A stretch of 64,000 bases of DNA. Origin: Novosphingobium sp. GTDB lineage: Bacteria; Pseudomonadota; Alphaproteobacteria; Sphingomonadales; Sphingomonadaceae. Position 1 is the stretch's first letter. Every line of letters begins with the position of its first letter. A program made the position numbers and the translations under genes. The notes under the pieces were generated by a model. The model worked only from the letters and a program-made list of their open reading frames with translations, was not told the DNA's origin and searched no databases. The DNA lies in the NCBI RefSeq assembly GCF_025351285.1, contig NZ_JANXWG010000105.1, positions 39,679 to 103,678 on the forward strand, read 5' to 3'. Shown one piece after another: positions 53,451-62,535 of this stretch.

Positions 53451-53869
53451 CCATTCCGCTCGCCACCGCGCTGCAATTGGCACAGGTCGCCTTTGCCGAG
53501 GGCGCAGCGCAAGGCGTCGTCAACATGACTGTCGTCGTCACCGATCCGGGCGGCGAAGTGCGGTTGGCCATGCGCGCCGACGGGCAGGGGCTGTTCGGTG
53601 TGGACACCGCCATCGGTAAGGCTCGCACCGCGCTCGGCTTCAACCGCAGTTCGCTGGCACTGAGCAAGATTTTCACCGACCCTTGCGCGGTCGCGGCGAT
53701 CGCGGCGGCGACCGGCGGGCGGTTCGTGCCGCTCGGCGGCGGGGTGATCGTGCGCGATTCTGGCGGTGCGATCGTCGGTGCAGCAGCGGTTTCGGGAGGG
53801 CTTCCCGACGTCGACGAAGCGATCATCGTCAAGGCCATCGAATCCGTCGGCCTGTCGGCCCAGGTATAG
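53447..53869 (+). CDS. GlcG/HbpS family protein
   Basis: A 140-residue protein with the complete GlcG/HbpS (DUF336) pattern: LATALQLAQVAFAEGAAQGVVNMTVVVTDPGGEVRLAMRADGQGLFGVDTAIGKARTALGF, then GRFVPLGGGVIVRDSGGAIVGAAAVSGGLPDVDEAIIVKAIE. The family binds haem or cobalamin-like ligands in some cases and often sits in catabolic operons without a defined role. It starts in the ATGA at the end of the preceding gene. Confidence 0.87.
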   Translation: MTIPLATALQLAQVAFAEGAAQGVVNMTVVVTDPGGEVRLAMRADGQGLFGVDTAIGKARTALGFNRSSLALSKIFTDPCAVAAIAAATGGRFVPLGGGVIVRDSGGAIVGAAAVSGGLPDVDEAIIVKAIESVGLSAQV

Positions 53870-53878
53870 GATATTCGC

Positions 53879-54991
53879 ATGATCCAGGAACGGCACGCGC
53901 TTCTTCCCGAAGCCACGCATGATGAGAGCGCCCGGCAGGATTTCGTGTCCAGCTTGCGCAAGATGTTCACGACCGAACTGTTCCCCGGCACGCGGCGGGT
54001 TTACCAGGAAGAGCTGCTGCCGCGCCATGTGGCCAGGCACGGCCAGCCGCCCGCCGACCAGCGCGAAGTGTCGAAGCTGATGGAACGCAGCTTTTATTAT
54101 CGTGGCTCCAACGTGATCGGCCGCGCCGCGCAGGAATTGCTATGGGACACCGTGGGCGAGAGCATCGAGCGGCAACTCGATACGCTCAATGCTGCTGCCA
54201 AGCCCAAGCTGGGCGAACTCGGGACGCTGACCATCGATCCCGCTTTCCAGGTGCCGCGTTACATCGATGCGGTCGACATTCACGTGATGCCGGGCAATTT
54301 CCACACCGAACTGGGCGAGGACGACGTGTTCGCTGGCGCGCTTTACGACCGCGGTGTCCATGTGTTCTCGTTTGGTGGTCTGGGTCCGCGCAACGACGGG
54401 CTGGGGGTGGCGCACGCCGCCTTCGTCAAGGAGCGCTTTCCCGATCTCAAGCCACGCCGCATCCTCGACATGGGCTGCGGCCCCGGCTTCACCACGCTGC
54501 CGTGGAAGGACGCCTATCCCGATGCCGAAGTCTACGGCATCGACGTCGGCGCGCCGCAAGTCCGCTATGCGCACGGCCGCGCCGAAGCGATGGGCTACCC
54601 GATCCACTTCAGCCAGCAGGACGCCAGCGCGACCGATTTCGAGGACGGCTTCTTCGACATCGTGGTCTCGATGCTGGTCACGCACGAATGCCCGCAACCG
54701 GTAATCCGCGGGCTGTTCGCCGAAGCGCACCGGTTGCTCGCACCCGGCGGTGTGACCGTCCACGACGGCGGCCTGGTCGCGTCGCACGATCCGTTCGAGA
54801 ACCTGATGACGAGCTGGTTCGGGGTCAACGCCAACGAACCGTTTTCGGCCGGGTTCAAGGCGCTCGATTTCGAACAGGCGTTCGTCGACGGCGGCTTTGC
54901 GCGCGAGGCGGTGTTCCGCGGCACACGCGATCCGGTTTACCTCAAGGGCCAATTGCCCCCCATCAGCTTCATCGGCGCGGTCAAGGAATAA
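53879..54991 (+). CDS. Class I SAM-dependent methyltransferase
   Basis: A 370-residue protein. The N-terminal 190 residues are helical with an unfamiliar pattern (YQEELLPRHVARHGQPPADQREVSKLMERSFYYRG). A class I Rossmann methyltransferase follows: motif I RILDMGCGPGFTTLP, acidic strand-2 end VYGIDVG, motif around QQDASATDFEDGFFDIVVSMLVTHE and EAHRLLAPGGVTVHDGG. Methylating a small organic acceptor, or the reverse transfer in demethylation, is possible. It is unusual inside a hydantoinase operon. Confidence 0.82.
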   Translation: MIQERHALLPEATHDESARQDFVSSLRKMFTTELFPGTRRVYQEELLPRHVARHGQPPADQREVSKLMERSFYYRGSNVIGRAAQELLWDTVGESIERQLDTLNAAAKPKLGELGTLTIDPAFQVPRYIDAVDIHVMPGNFHTELGEDDVFAGALYDRGVHVFSFGGLGPRNDGLGVAHAAFVKERFPDLKPRRILDMGCGPGFTTLPWKDAYPDAEVYGIDVGAPQVRYAHGRAEAMGYPIHFSQQDASATDFEDGFFDIVVSMLVTHECPQPVIRGLFAEAHRLLAPGGVTVHDGGLVASHDPFENLMTSWFGVNANEPFSAGFKALDFEQAFVDGGFAREAVFRGTRDPVYLKGQLPPISFIGAVKE

Positions 54992-54994
54992 CGC

Positions 54995-57052
54995 ATGGGC
55001 TATCGTCTGGGTGTGGACGTGGGGGGCACGTTCACCGATCTGCTGTTGTTCGACGATGCGAGCGGGGCGTTCTGGCGGCACAAGACGCCATCGACACCGC
55101 ATGACAGTTCCGAAGGCATTCTCAATGGCGTGACCGCGCTGTGTGGGACCGCCGACGTGCGGCCCGACGAGATTGACTACTTCCTCCACGGCACCACGGT
55201 TGCGACCAACGCGATGCTCGAAGGCAAGGGCGCGCGGGTCGGGCTGGTGACCACCGAGGGTTACCGCCAGATCATGCAGATCGCGCGCAGCTTCGTGCCC
55301 GGTGGCCTTGCGGGCTGGATCGTGTGGCCCAAGCCCGAGCCGCTGGCGCGGCTGGAAGACACGGTCGAGATCAAGGGCCGGATGGACGCGCGAGGGCACG
55401 AAGTCCGGCCCGTCGACGACGCCGAGATCCGCGCCGCGCTTGAGAAGCTGAAGGGCCAGGGCATCGAGGCGCTGACCATCTCGCTGATCAACGCCTATCT
55501 CAACGGCGATCACGAACGCCGGGTGGCTGCAATCGCCGCCGAAGTGCTGCCCGATGTGCCGCTGTCGATGAGCCACGTCGTGCTGCCCGAGATGCAGGAA
55601 TACGAACGCACGCTGACCACCGTCGCCAATGCAGCGGTGCGGCCGCTGGTGGGGCGCTATGTGCGCAACTTGCGTGGCCGGCTTGAGCAGGTCGAGATGC
55701 GCGGCAACTTATCGCTGCTGCGATCCGATGGCGGGCTGATGTCGTCGCAGAAATCGGAGGAGCACCCGGTTTCGCTGCTGATGTCGGGCCCGGCGGGCGG
55801 CGTGACCGGCGCGCTGTGGGTGGCGAAGAACGCCGGCCTCAAGAACATCCTCACGCTCGACGTCGGCGGCACCTCGACCGATGTCGCGCTGATCGAGCAT
55901 GGCGAACCGCGCCGCGTGCGGACAACCGAAGTGGGCCACTTGTCGGTGCGTGCAAGTTCGCTCGACGTGAAGACGGTGGGCGCGGGCGGCGGATCGATCG
56001 CATACGTGCCCGAACTGACCCAGGCGTTGCGCGTCGGTCCGCAGTCGGCGGGCGCGGTGCCCGGACCGGCGGCTTACGGCAAGGGCGGCACACTGCCGAC
56101 CGTGACCGACGCCAATGTCGTGCTCGGCTACTTGCCCGAGAACCTGCTCGGCGGCACCTTCAAGCTCGACCGGCCGGCCGCCGAAGCCGCAGTCCAGACG
56201 ATCGCCGATGGCCTGGGCATCGGGCTGATGGAAGCCGCGCGCGGGATCATCGACATCGTGAACGAGAACATGTTCGGCGCGCTGCGGATGATCTCGGTCC
56301 AGCAAGGCTACGATCCGCGCGATTTTGCGCTGATGGGCTTCGGCGGCGCAGGCCCGCTCCATGTCAACGCGGTGGCGCGGCTGATGGGCAGTTTTCCGGC
56401 GGTATCACCGGTCTCACCCGGCGTGTTGTGCGCGCTGGGCGATGCGACGACGCGGATGCGCACCGAGGCGGCGCGATCGCTGTCGAAGCGGCTGAGCGAA
56501 ACCGGCGCCGCTGCGGTGCTGGCGATGTTTGCCGAGATGGACGCGCAAGTCCGCGCCGAACTCGTGGCCGACGGGATCGCGGCGGCCGAGATCGAAACCG
56601 AGTTCGAGGTCGACGTACGCTATTCGGGGCAGGCGTTCGAGGTGCCGATGCGCGTGGCGCTCGCCGATATCGAGCGTGATGGGCTGGCCGTGCTGACCGA
56701 TCGCTTCGACGCCGAACACTTGCGCCTGTTCACGTTCAACATGGATACCGAGCACGAACTGGTCAATTTGCGCGCGGTGGCGGTCGGTCGCGCTCTTGAA
56801 CTGCCGGCGCACCGGTTGGCGCAAGGCGATGGCGATCCGGCGCAGGCGAAACTGCGCGATCACAGCCTGTGGATGGACGGGGCTGCGCAGGCTGCGGTGA
56901 TCTATGATCGCGCGCTGCTGGAGGCGGGCGACGTGATTCCGGGGCCGGCGATCGTGGTCGAGATGGATTCCACCACGCTGATCGAAACCCGCCACATCGG
57001 CACCGTCGACGCCTTCGGCAACATCCTGATCACGCCTGCGGAGAGCAAGTGA
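54995..57052 (+). CDS. hyuA: Hydantoinase/oxoprolinase family protein, A subunit
   Basis: A 685-residue protein with the HyuA layout: an N-terminal ATP-binding domain (YRLGVDVGGTFTDLLLFD), HGTTVATNAMLEGKGARVGLVTTEGY, the central ASKHA domain (SLLMSGPAGGVTGALW, ILTLDVGGTSTDVALIEHGEP) and the C-terminal acetone-carboxylase-like part. Paired with HyuB, such enzymes open lactam or imide rings (N-methylhydantoin, 5-oxoproline, caprolactam) or carboxylate ketones using ATP. The next gene starts in a one-base overlap. Confidence 0.92.
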   Translation: MGYRLGVDVGGTFTDLLLFDDASGAFWRHKTPSTPHDSSEGILNGVTALCGTADVRPDEIDYFLHGTTVATNAMLEGKGARVGLVTTEGYRQIMQIARSFVPGGLAGWIVWPKPEPLARLEDTVEIKGRMDARGHEVRPVDDAEIRAALEKLKGQGIEALTISLINAYLNGDHERRVAAIAAEVLPDVPLSMSHVVLPEMQEYERTLTTVANAAVRPLVGRYVRNLRGRLEQVEMRGNLSLLRSDGGLMSSQKSEEHPVSLLMSGPAGGVTGALWVAKNAGLKNILTLDVGGTSTDVALIEHGEPRRVRTTEVGHLSVRASSLDVKTVGAGGGSIAYVPELTQALRVGPQSAGAVPGPAAYGKGGTLPTVTDANVVLGYLPENLLGGTFKLDRPAAEAAVQTIADGLGIGLMEAARGIIDIVNENMFGALRMISVQQGYDPRDFALMGFGGAGPLHVNAVARLMGSFPAVSPVSPGVLCALGDATTRMRTEAARSLSKRLSETGAAAVLAMFAEMDAQVRAELVADGIAAAEIETEFEVDVRYSGQAFEVPMRVALADIERDGLAVLTDRFDAEHLRLFTFNMDTEHELVNLRAVAVGRALELPAHRLAQGDGDPAQAKLRDHSLWMDGAAQAAVIYDRALLEAGDVIPGPAIVVEMDSTTLIETRHIGTVDAFGNILITPAESK

Positions 57053-58941
57053 TGCAGACCCAGATCATCCAGACCAACCCGACCCCGTTCAACAAGGTCA
57101 GCATCGACCCGGTCACGCTCGACATCATCGAGAACGCGCTGCGCAATGCGCGGATCGAGATGGACACCACGCTGGTGCGCACCGCGATGTCGCCCGGCAT
57201 CCGCGAACAGGGCGACGCGTTTCCGCTAATCGCCGATCACCTGGGGCGCATGATCGTCGGGCAGTTCGGCAGCTACATCGGGCCGTTCCTCGACGGCTAT
57301 TCGGGCACGCTCGAAGAAGGCGACATGATCTTCCTGTCCGATCCCTATTCGGTTGGCGGCGCGATCAGCCACTCGAACGACTGGCTGGTGCTGCTGCCGG
57401 TGTTCAAACAGGGACGGTTGATCGCCTACACTTCGATGTTCGGGCACATGTCCGACATCGGCGGCAAAGTGGCGGGATCGATGCCGATCGACGCGACGTC
57501 GATCTTCCAGGAAGGCGTGCGCATCCCGCCGGTCAAGATCTGGAAGCAGGGCGTCTACAACGAAGACCTGATCAAGCTGATCATGCACCAGACGCGCACG
57601 CCCGAATGGTGCAAGGCCGATCTCAACGCGCTGATCGCCGCGTGCCGGGTGGCGGCGCGGCGCGTGGTCGAGATGGCCGAGCGCTTCGGTGACGACGTGT
57701 TCGTGTCGGCTTGCGAGGATCTGCTCGAACGCAACCACCGCGCGATGAAGAGCCTGATCGACACCGCGATCGGCGAGGCGCCGGTCAGCTTCGAGGACTA
57801 CATCTGCGATGACGGGCTGGGCTACGGTCCCTACAAGATCAAGTGCACGATGTGGCGCGAGAACGGAAAAGTGGTGCTCGATTTCGCCGGCACCGATCCG
57901 CAATCGTCGGGCTCGATCAATTTCCTGCTCAACGAAAACATGATGCGGATGTTCTTCGGCATCTACATGATCATGGTGTTCGATCCGCAGATCCTGTTTA
58001 ACGACGGCTATTACGACCTGATCGACGTGCGCATCCCCGAAGGCTCGCTGCTCAAGCCCAAGTTCCCCGCCGCGCTGTCGGGGCGCACCCACGCGCTGGG
58101 CCGGCTGTTCGACATCCTGGGCGGGTTGCTCGGCCAGAAGACGCCCGAGTTCCTGTGCGCGGCGGGCTTCTCGTCATCGCCACACTTGTTCTATTCGGGC
58201 ACCGATGCGCAAGGCGCCTACTTCCAGTTGTTCCAGATCGGCTTCGGCGGCATTCCCGGCCGGCCGCTGGGCGACGGGCCCGACGGTCACTCGCTGTGGC
58301 CCAATTTCACCAACGTACCCAACGAGTTCCTCGAACGCTACTTCCCGCTGCGGATCGAACGCTATGAAACCGTGCCCGACAGCGGCGGCGCCGGCCTCCA
58401 TCGCGGTGGCAACGGCATCCTGATGACGTATTGCTTCCTCGAACCCGGCCAGATCGCGATCCACGACGATCGCTGGTTCACGCATCCCTGGGGCGTCAAC
58501 GGCGGCCAGCCCGGCGCCCGCGCGCGCAAGATCCTGCGCAAGGCCGATGGCACCGAACGCGTCGTCGGCAACAAGCAGGAGGATATCGCGGTCGAAGCCG
58601 GTGACGAACTCGACTTCATCACCTGGGGCGGCGGCGGCTGGGGCGATCCGCTGGCGCGTGATCCCGCGCTGGTGGCGAAGGAAGTGCAGCAAGGGCTGGT
58701 GTCGTTGGCCGGCGCGCGCGCTTATGGCGTGGTGATCGCCGATGGCGCCGTGGACGCGAGCGCTACCGATGCGCTGCGCGCGAAACTCGCCGCCGAACCA
58801 GCCCCTGCCACCGGCGCGTTCAACTACGGCCCCACAATCGAAACGCTGCGTCGCAACTCTATCGCTGAAACCGGCCTTCCCGCCCCGCAACAACCGGTCT
58901 GGCACCGCACCGTCGCGCCTTTCGCCGAGGCCGCCGAGTGA
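57052..58941 (+). CDS. hyuB: Hydantoinase/oxoprolinase family protein, B subunit
   Basis: A 629-residue HyuB protein from the ATG overlapping the hyuA stop (a GTG just before is the alternative). Blocks include IDPVTLDIIENALRNARIEMDTTLVRTAMSPGIREQGDAF, ISHSNDWLVLLPVFKQGRLIAYTSMFGHMSDIGGKVAGSMPIDATSIFQEGVRIPP and GGAGLHRGGNGI, with the late RWFTHPWGVNGG. It forms the catalytic half of the ATP-dependent amide-ring hydrolase or carboxylase with HyuA. Its end overlaps the amidohydrolase start by four bases. Confidence 0.92.
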   Translation: MQTQIIQTNPTPFNKVSIDPVTLDIIENALRNARIEMDTTLVRTAMSPGIREQGDAFPLIADHLGRMIVGQFGSYIGPFLDGYSGTLEEGDMIFLSDPYSVGGAISHSNDWLVLLPVFKQGRLIAYTSMFGHMSDIGGKVAGSMPIDATSIFQEGVRIPPVKIWKQGVYNEDLIKLIMHQTRTPEWCKADLNALIAACRVAARRVVEMAERFGDDVFVSACEDLLERNHRAMKSLIDTAIGEAPVSFEDYICDDGLGYGPYKIKCTMWRENGKVVLDFAGTDPQSSGSINFLLNENMMRMFFGIYMIMVFDPQILFNDGYYDLIDVRIPEGSLLKPKFPAALSGRTHALGRLFDILGGLLGQKTPEFLCAAGFSSSPHLFYSGTDAQGAYFQLFQIGFGGIPGRPLGDGPDGHSLWPNFTNVPNEFLERYFPLRIERYETVPDSGGAGLHRGGNGILMTYCFLEPGQIAIHDDRWFTHPWGVNGGQPGARARKILRKADGTERVVGNKQEDIAVEAGDELDFITWGGGGWGDPLARDPALVAKEVQQGLVSLAGARAYGVVIADGAVDASATDALRAKLAAEPAPATGAFNYGPTIETLRRNSIAETGLPAPQQPVWHRTVAPFAEAAE

Positions 58942-59576
58942 ACCAAACCGTGCTGAACGAGGACTATGCGCGCGCCGGGTTCGGCGGGCACTTGCCCTTC
59001 GGCCGACGCCCGGCGCTGCTGATCGTTGATGTGTGCATGGCCTACCTCGATCCGGCATCGCCGCTTTACGCGGCGGGGGAAGCGGTGCTTGCCACAAATG
59101 TCGCGCTGGTGACGGCAGCGCGTGCGGCGCAAGTGCCGGTGATTTTCACGCGGGTTTCTTACCAGGCAGGCGGGCTGGACGGGGGGCTGTTCTATCGCAA
59201 GGTTCCGGCGCTGGCGGCTTACCTCGATGGCAATCCGCTAGGCGATTTTCACCCCGACCTGGGGCACCAAACGAACGACGTGGTGGTAACCAAGCAATAC
59301 GCCTCGGCGTTTTTCGGCACCTCGCTGGCCGCTACGCTGACCGCGATGGAGCGCGATACCGTGGTGATCACCGGCTTTTCCACCTCGGGCTGCGTGCGCG
59401 CCTCGGCGCTCGACGCATTGCAACACGGTTTCGCACCCTTCGTGGTGAGCGACGGTTGTGGCGACCGCGCCGATGGGCCGCACAATGCCAACCTGTTCGA
59501 TCTCCAGGCGAAATATGCCCAAGTGGTCACCGCGCATGAAGTCATGACATTGCTGGAGCAAGTGAACCAGCCATGA
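58938..59576 (+). CDS. Isochorismatase-fold amidohydrolase (N-carbamoylsarcosine amidase-like)
   Basis: A 212-residue cysteine hydrolase with a GTG start. The triad is Asp31 (ALLIVDVCMAYLDP), Lys (VVVTKQYASAFFGTSL) and Cys (VVITGFSTSGCVRASALDALQHGF). The YASAFFGTSL and GFSTSGCVRASA segments are closest to N-carbamoylsarcosine and maleamate amidohydrolases. In creatinine breakdown an ATP-dependent N-methylhydantoinase (HyuAB type) supplies N-carbamoylsarcosine to such an enzyme, so the pairing here is meaningful. It overlaps the neighbours on both sides. Confidence 0.86.
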   Translation: MNQTVLNEDYARAGFGGHLPFGRRPALLIVDVCMAYLDPASPLYAAGEAVLATNVALVTAARAAQVPVIFTRVSYQAGGLDGGLFYRKVPALAAYLDGNPLGDFHPDLGHQTNDVVVTKQYASAFFGTSLAATLTAMERDTVVITGFSTSGCVRASALDALQHGFAPFVVSDGCGDRADGPHNANLFDLQAKYAQVVTAHEVMTLLEQVNQP

Positions 59577-61258
59577 TCACACGGCACTTTCTCCATCTGC
59601 CCGGCAGGCAGGTTCACTTCCTGCGTTCGGGCGACGGACCGCCGGTGGTGCTGATCCATTCCTCCCCGGCGAATGTGTGGCTGCTCGAAAAAGAAATCGA
59701 GCGATTGTGCCGCCAGTTCACGGTGTTTGCATTCGACACCCCTGGCTTCGGCTTATCCGATCCGCTGCCGGGGACCGTGCTCGAAGTCGCCGATCTGGCC
59801 GATGCGCTGGCCGAGACACTCGAAGCGCTGGGGATGCCGGCCTGCCCGATTTTCGGCACGCACACCGGCGCTGCGATCGCGCTGGAATTCGGCGTGCGAC
59901 ATCCGGCTAGGGCGACCGGGCTGGTGCTCGACGGCGTGCCGGTGTTCACCGACGACGAATGCCAGCGGTTCTTCGGTGACTATTTCCGATCGCTGCCGCT
60001 CGATGATTTGGGCAGCCAGTATTCGGCGACATGGACCCGGTTTCGCGATCAATCGATCTGGTTTCCGTGGAGCGTGCGCGTTCCGGCGCACCTCAACCCT
60101 TACGATCTCGGCCCGCCGCACAGCACGCATCTGTGGGTCTCGATGTATTTCGAGGCGGCAGACCACTACACCCCGGCCTACCGGGCGGCGAGTTACTATG
60201 GCGAGAAGGCCGTGGTCGCGGCGAGCGCGCTGACCCTGCCCACAGTCTATACCGCGACCGAGACCGACATGCTTTACCCGCACCTCGAACGCCTGCCCGC
60301 GCTGAAGCCGAGCCAGTCGATCGAGCCGATCGCTTCTTCCTACGAACGCAAGCGCGAACTGATCGCGGACAGCTTCGCGCGCTACGGTGCAGCCGGACCG
60401 GCTCCCTTAACTACGCCGGTGATCGGATCGAGCGCCGGGCTGGCGCGCCAATTCGTGCGCGGCACCGCCGGTAATCTCCACTTGCGCTGGGCAGGCCAAC
60501 GCAATGCCCCGCCGTTGCTGGTGCTGCACGACGCACCGGGTTCTTCCGAACAGATCGCGCCGCTGATCGAGGAACTGGGCAAGGCGAATTTCGCCATCGC
60601 GCCAGACTTGCCCGGTTGCGGCGAGTCCGATCGGTTCGCCACCCAACCCACCGTCCACGACTACGTTGCCGACCTGCTGGCTTTGCTCGACACTTTGGAT
60701 CTCGGATCGGCACGCGTGCTGGGCATCGGGTTCGGCAGTTCGATCGCGGTCGAATTGGCGCGTCGTGCGCCGAACCGGGTCGATGCGCTCGCGCTATGCG
60801 GGCTGGCGTGGCCCGATGTTGCCGAACGGGCCGAGCTCGTGGCGCGGATCGCGCCTGAAATCGGCATCGAGCCCGATGGGGCACACTGGTACCGCACCTG
60901 GCTGATGCTGCGCGACTGGCAGGTCTATTGGCCATGGTTCGACCGCCGGCAGAACACGCTGCGCCGGATCGATGCCGACTTTTCCGCAAGGCCGCTGCAC
61001 CGCTGGACGATGGACGTGATGCGCGCGCGGACCAGCTATCACCACCTGATCCATGCCGCGCTGGCACACGATGCGGCAGCGGCGCTGCAAGAAATCGGGC
61101 CTCCGCTGCTGCTGTTGCAGGATCGCGGCCGACCGCTCTCGGCTTACGATGCCGCGCTCGCCGCGAGTCGGCCCGATGCGCCCTTCGTGGTCGTTGCCGA
61201 CCCGGCCGATTACGCCGTCGCGCTTGCCGCGCGTTGGCTCGCCAGTTCCGCGGCGTAA
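59573..61258 (+). CDS. Double alpha/beta-hydrolase protein without canonical nucleophiles
   Basis: A 561-residue protein of two alpha/beta-hydrolase domains, about residues 1-285 and 290-561. Domain 1 has PPVVLIHSSPANVWLLEKEIERL and FDTPGFGLSDP, but its elbow reads FGTHTGAAIAL, with His where Ser is expected. Domain 2 has LLVLHDAPGSSEQIAPLIEEL and PDLPGCGESDR, but its elbow reads GIGFGSSIAVE, with Gly in the nucleophile position. Either the domains work by another mechanism (as cofactor-free dioxygenases or lyases of this fold do) or one is structural. It is the last gene of the operon and overlaps the convergent MFS gene by 49 bases. Confidence 0.8.
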   Translation: MITRHFLHLPGRQVHFLRSGDGPPVVLIHSSPANVWLLEKEIERLCRQFTVFAFDTPGFGLSDPLPGTVLEVADLADALAETLEALGMPACPIFGTHTGAAIALEFGVRHPARATGLVLDGVPVFTDDECQRFFGDYFRSLPLDDLGSQYSATWTRFRDQSIWFPWSVRVPAHLNPYDLGPPHSTHLWVSMYFEAADHYTPAYRAASYYGEKAVVAASALTLPTVYTATETDMLYPHLERLPALKPSQSIEPIASSYERKRELIADSFARYGAAGPAPLTTPVIGSSAGLARQFVRGTAGNLHLRWAGQRNAPPLLVLHDAPGSSEQIAPLIEELGKANFAIAPDLPGCGESDRFATQPTVHDYVADLLALLDTLDLGSARVLGIGFGSSIAVELARRAPNRVDALALCGLAWPDVAERAELVARIAPEIGIEPDGAHWYRTWLMLRDWQVYWPWFDRRQNTLRRIDADFSARPLHRWTMDVMRARTSYHHLIHAALAHDAAAALQEIGPPLLLLQDRGRPLSAYDAALAASRPDAPFVVVADPADYAVALAARWLASSAA

Positions 61259-62535
61259 GGTTTGCACGCTGCGGCCAGCATGATCGCGGACAGCGGCGCA
61301 GCCACCGCGACCACGGTGGCGATTGCATAGCGGACCGATGCGTCGCCACCGAACACATGCTGCGTCAGCAACGCGACGATCGTCGGACCCAAGCCTATGC
61401 CGGCCAGATTGAGCGCGAAAAGATAAATCGCCGAAACCTGCCCACGCATGCGGTTTGGGGTGATCTCCTGGAATGCCGCTGCCGCTGCGCCGTAAGGCAT
61501 CGCACCGGCGAAAAGGTAGAAACCAAGTACGCCGAGGCAGCTCCAGCCGGTCGGCATCAGGGTCGCGACCACGCCGAAAGGCAGTGCCGCCAGCGACGAG
61601 ATTACCCCTACGCGAATATTCGAGTCGCCCCGGCCACGGTCGCGCATCCGGCCCGCCAGCCAACCGCCGAAGAGGATTCCGGCGCTGCTGAATACGAATA
61701 CCGCCGCCCCGTAGCGCAAGCCGATAGCGCCGGACGTCCACCCGTAATTGCGGGCAAAATGGGCCGGAATCCAGGCCGAGACGCCGTTCCACATCGTGCT
61801 TGCTAGCGCCAGGCCACCGATCAGCAAGCCGTAGGCCCGCGCGCGAGCACGCAGATAGGCGATCACTTCGGGGAAGCTCGGCACCTCTTGCGTAACGGCG
61901 CCACGCCGCTCGGGTTCACGCAGGGTGGCAACCAGCAAGCCGACGAACAGCCCCGGCAGCCCGACCAGCATGAACACCATCCGCCATGGCTCGATCACGC
62001 CGGTGTAGCGCGTCTCGACATGGCCGACGGCGTCGATCAGCGCCCCGCCGGCCATCGTCGCGATCCCGCCGCCAAGGTAGATCGCGGCCGAGTAGAGGCT
62101 GAGTGCGCGCGTCAGCCGCTTGCCGGTGAACCAGTCACCCAGCATCGAGAACGCCGCCGGCGACAGCGCCGCTTCGCCCACGCCCACGCCCACCCGCGCC
62201 GCGAACATCTGGCCGAACGATTGCGCGGCACCGCACAGCGCGGTCATCACGCTCCATGTTGCGACACCGACGGCGACGATCGACGTCCTCCGCCGGCGAT
62301 CGACCAGCCGCCCGATCGGAATGCCGAGAAACGTGTAGAACAGCGCAAAAGCGAGGCCGTGGAGCAGGCTCAACTGGACGTCGCTGATGTGCAACGATGC
62401 GCGGATCGGCGCGACCATCAGCGACAGGATCGTCCGGTCGACGTAGGACAGCGTATAGGCCAGCATCAGAACCCCGACGACGTACCAGGCGTAGGCGTCG
62501 GAGCGCTCGGCGCCGGTTGGAGCGGTGTCGGGCAT
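61210..62535 (-). CDS. MFS transporter (spinster-like)
   Basis: A 441-residue protein with about 12 spans. The first helix region YAWYVVGVLMLAYTLSYVDRTILSLMVAPIRASL and the loop motif GIPIGRLVDRRRRTSIVAVGVATWSVMTALCGAA are those of the spinster/anion-cation-type MFS group common in sphingomonads. GVGEAALSPAAFSMLGDWF is another. Its ATG overlaps the ligase stop by one base (TGATG), making the two a unit. It may export or import an organic acid handled by the ligase. Confidence 0.88.
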   Translation of the reverse strand: MPDTAPTGAERSDAYAWYVVGVLMLAYTLSYVDRTILSLMVAPIRASLHISDVQLSLLHGLAFALFYTFLGIPIGRLVDRRRRTSIVAVGVATWSVMTALCGAAQSFGQMFAARVGVGVGEAALSPAAFSMLGDWFTGKRLTRALSLYSAAIYLGGGIATMAGGALIDAVGHVETRYTGVIEPWRMVFMLVGLPGLFVGLLVATLREPERRGAVTQEVPSFPEVIAYLRARARAYGLLIGGLALASTMWNGVSAWIPAHFARNYGWTSGAIGLRYGAAVFVFSSAGILFGGWLAGRMRDRGRGDSNIRVGVISSLAALPFGVVATLMPTGWSCLGVLGFYLFAGAMPYGAAAAAFQEITPNRMRGQVSAIYLFALNLAGIGLGPTIVALLTQHVFGGDASVRYAIATVVAVAAPLSAIMLAAACKPYAAELASQRAASATA

